Shown here: positions 61,555 to 64,000 of the stretch, piece after piece
Layout of the letters: each line of letters starts with the position of its first letter
How positions within the stretch are numbered: position 1 is the first letter of the stretch
Assembly (NCBI RefSeq): GCF_964204865.1
Contig: NC_135262.1
Location: 6,200,001-6,264,000, forward strand
Direction: 5' to 3'
DNA from: Styela clava
Lineage: Eukaryota; Chordata; Ascidiacea; Stolidobranchia; Styelidae
DNA length: 64,000 nucleotides
Notes under the pieces: model-generated
What the model was told of the DNA's origin: nothing
Databases searched by the model: none
Seen by the model: the letters and a program-made list of their open reading frames with translations, nothing else
Program-made: the position numbers and the translations under genes

Positions 61555-62884
61555 ATGGTGGCCCATCGTTGTCACGTGTAAAATTTAAAAAAAAAATGAA
61601 AAAATAAAATGAAAAAGCGAAAATAAAAAAATAGTTGTGAAAAAACATGAAAATAATTGAAAAAAAAAAAATAAAAAAAAATTTAAATTAAAAAAAAAAT
61701 TTGAAAAATAAAACAAACAAAAAAATTTAAAAAAAAATTGAAATTAAAAAAAAAAATTAAAAAAAAAAAAAAAAAATTTGAAAAAAAAATTGGATAAAAA
61801 GAAAATAAAAAGGTTGACAACGATGGTCCGCCTCGTGGCCCATCGTTGTCACGCGTTTTTATTTTTAGAAAATTTGATGCTGCTTGGGACCAACGTTGTC
61901 AGACTTAATCCTACACGCACAAATGTGTTTCCTGGGTTTCTAACTCACTACTGATTTTCATGACCAATATCCAATAAATTCAACATGAAAATGTTCTACA
62001 AATTCTCCATGCTACAAGTTCAACCACAAGCAATATATTTATAATAAGGATAAGAGAATATAGAATTGGATACGAAAATTTGTTTTTACGTGTAGAAGGT
62101 AATTTAATTGGAAAATGCTGCTTAACTGCTCAGACATTGTGCGATGCCGGTACGGTATCGTCTGACCGTACCGGTACCCATGCAATCACTCGTGAAAGAA
62201 TGGGAGATGATGAGTGATTGTATGGCTACCGGTACGGTCAGACGCAAAGCGACTATAACCGACTACCGGTATTTGGTAAGACGGTACGGTACCGGCATCG
62301 CGAGTGTCCAAACAACTGAGTAGTTAAGCAGCATTCTCCAATTAAATTACCTTATACACGTAAAAACAAATTTTCCGAATTTTCGTATTCAATTCTATAT
62401 TCTCTTATCATTATTATAAATATATTACTTCTTGTTGAACTTGTAGCATGGAGAATTTATAGAACATTTTCATATTGAATATTGCTCAAGAAAATCAGTA
62501 GTGAGTTTGAAACCCAGGGAACACATTTGTGCGCATAGGATTATGCCTGACAACGTTGGTCCCAAGCAGAAGCAAATTTTCTAAAAATAAAAACGCGTGA
62601 CAACGATGGGCCACGAGGCGGACCATCGTTGTCAACCTTTTTATTTTCTTTTTATTCAGTTTTTTTTTTTAAATTTTTTTTTTTTTAATTTTTTTTTTTT
62701 TTTTTTTTTTTTCGTTTTTATTTATTTATTTTTTTTTAATTTTAATTTTTTTTTTTCATTTTTTTTTTTCATTTTTTTTTTAATTATTTTTATGTTTTTT
62801 TACAAAAAATTTTTTATTATCGGTTTTTTATTTTATTTTTTATTTTTATTTTCAATTTTACGCGTGACAACGATGGGCCACCAT
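61555..62884. mobile_element. Giant palindromic foldback element nested in the hAT transposon
   Basis: The ends ATGGTGGCCCATCGTTGTCA and its inverse are flanked by AGGTCTCT on both sides (61547-61554 and 62885-62892). The arms of about 600 bp are inverse copies: TIR, then an A-rich or T-rich tract (61585-61800 against 62640-62860), then GACAACGATGG...CCATCGTTGTCACGCG, then a shared 300-bp interior. The centre at about 62190-62220 has its own CGGTACGGT-rich inverse repeats. It has no coding capacity. Confidence 0.9.
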
Positions 62885-63318
62885 AGGTCTCTAACTGATT
62901 CAAATAGCGAAACAAGCGACAAAAACGAAGGCGAGGAAACTATCAACTCTTCAAGCAACCAACGAACGAGAAGGAATGCGTGAATATGTCAATACGTTGT
63001 TGTAAGAATCGTCGGCATTGTGTCGTCATAATTTCGGGGCTAGCCCCGATGATTTAGTAAAAGAAACAGAAAACAAACGCGGCGAGTGGAAGATAAAAGT
63101 GAGAGTACGATATTCAATGAGCAACCGGAGCAAAATCGGCGTCGCCCCGTCGACGTTCGGCGAAGGCTTTGCGAGCGAAAAATGAACCATGTCGAGAGAA
63201 TATGGCTGGTGTAGACAGTCCGTGCAACCGATATTGAGGTATTTCTCGAATATTTTTTATTATACCGAAAAAACAACCGGGGCATTGGCCCTATTGACGC
63301 GCCGCCACTGGGATATAT

Positions 63319-64000
63319 ACTCATTGTTGATTGCTGCTCATTGTAACATACTATTGCGTATTCACTTTTCTTTGCGTATTGAATCAAAATGTTAACAAGT
63401 TCACCTAACATTTCACTCATACCGGTCTATATTGTATAGTCTGATCTCTCAAGTATTTGGAGCCACGAATGCTTGTAATTTTCTGACTAAACCCTTTTAT
63501 TAGTTGGTTTATATACTAAATTCAGTATAATATTTTTCACATAAAACATGAGATATTGGATTTATTAGCTTTTCCATTCTAAATCATATAGACTGCTTTA
63601 TTTATTCTTAACGAAAATTAATAAATCTCCTCTCTTTCTTCAGATGTAAAAGTTGTGGACAAACCTGTCTAAGCATTGTGAGACTCCTGCAGCACAAGAG
63701 GCAATAGCAGAAATAGTAAGTATATCAATCAACAAATTAAACCGACATAAAGCAAAACTTTTGAACTATTCGTCTAATCTCAACTATTATTTATTCACGG
63801 GACAACTATAGCAGAAGGGGAGATATCAGAAGTCTGGCGACATATCATGACAGTGTGATTCCAAGAAATATAATTAGAGTACTCTGCAGTCTGCAATAGA
63901 AAAACAACCTATGGAGGCATGCAAAGACATTTGACCCTCCGGTAGAGTTGTGTATGGCCCCCACATCCTGTAGGGCTTGAGGAAAATAACTAAAAATTCC
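63319..64000. other. Sequence beyond the hAT element, no gene assigned
   Basis: An exon-like segment at 63643-63719 (TTTCTTCAG before, GTAAGTATAT after) exists, but none of its frames shows recognisable coding content across the whole length. The rest is AT-rich with no supported feature. Confidence 0.4.

Larger units (their letters stand above)
58973..63310 (-). mobile_element. Full-length hAT transposon, decayed, with nested insertion
   Basis: The ends CAGTGGCGGCGCGT and ACGCGCCGCCACTG are perfect 14-bp inverse repeats. The target duplication GGATATAT (58965-58972 and 63311-63318) is exact. The element carries one minus-strand transposase with TTF zinc-finger and hAT-dimerisation regions and a nested foldback element upstream of the transposase start. 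The clean target duplication and ends suggest a recent insertion, but the coding part already contains frame breaks. Confidence 0.92.

Noticed and set aside
62597-62983. Phenylalanine-rich 128-codon frame
   Set aside because: It is the T-rich arm of the foldback element read as protein.
63643-63719. Possible internal exon between TTTCTTCAG and GTAAGTATAT
   Set aside because: Every frame has a stop or lacks recognisable content; there is no partner exon in the window.

Overview
The window looks like animal nuclear DNA: AT-rich, with many phase-consistent GT-AG introns, type II Golgi glycosyltransferase genes, a histone demethylase, and many hAT-type, foldback, MITE-like and tRNA-derived SINE repeats. 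My best guess is an ascidian tunicate (Ciona-like). That rests on gene style, compactness and general recollection of the repeat type, not on a search.

Region 1 (about 1.3-23.1 kb, + strand) holds one large gene of 25 or 26 exons whose reading phases agree at every junction. It encodes an atlastin/GBP-type (GB1/RHD3) dynamin-superfamily protein with two GTPase domains in tandem. After the second GTPase domain come five repeated exon pairs, each resembling one atlastin three-helix-bundle middle domain. The first GTPase domain has lost the P-loop arginine and the G3 aspartate, while the second keeps both. A further 3' exon can add a transmembrane C terminus. Its introns carry hAT-like elements (two with clean 8-bp target duplications), a long palindrome and MITE copies.

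Region 2 (about 24.6-51.7 kb, + strand) is a tandem array of four five-exon GT31 (beta-1,3-galactosyl/GlcNAc-transferase-like) genes. Units 1-3 are about 4.8 kb each and nearly identical. Unit 1 is broken by two stop codons; units 2 and 3 are open. Unit 4 is older and expanded to about 11 kb, with an open gene, remnants of a second 5' half, a LINE fragment and two DNA-transposon insertions. The flanks downstream of units 3 and 4 are homologous, which suggests an old duplication followed by recent amplification.

Region 3 (53.3-56.4 kb, - strand) is a KDM1B/LSD2 lysine demethylase with an uninterrupted 984-codon reading frame, unlike its intron-rich neighbours.

Region 4 (57.1-63.3 kb) is transposon-dominated. 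A MITE is split by a foldback element that itself carries a SINE. Next to it is a 4.3-kb hAT element with perfect TIRs and target duplication, a decayed TTF-zinc-finger transposase, and a nested 1.3-kb palindromic foldback element. No CRISPR array, rRNA or functional tRNA gene was seen.
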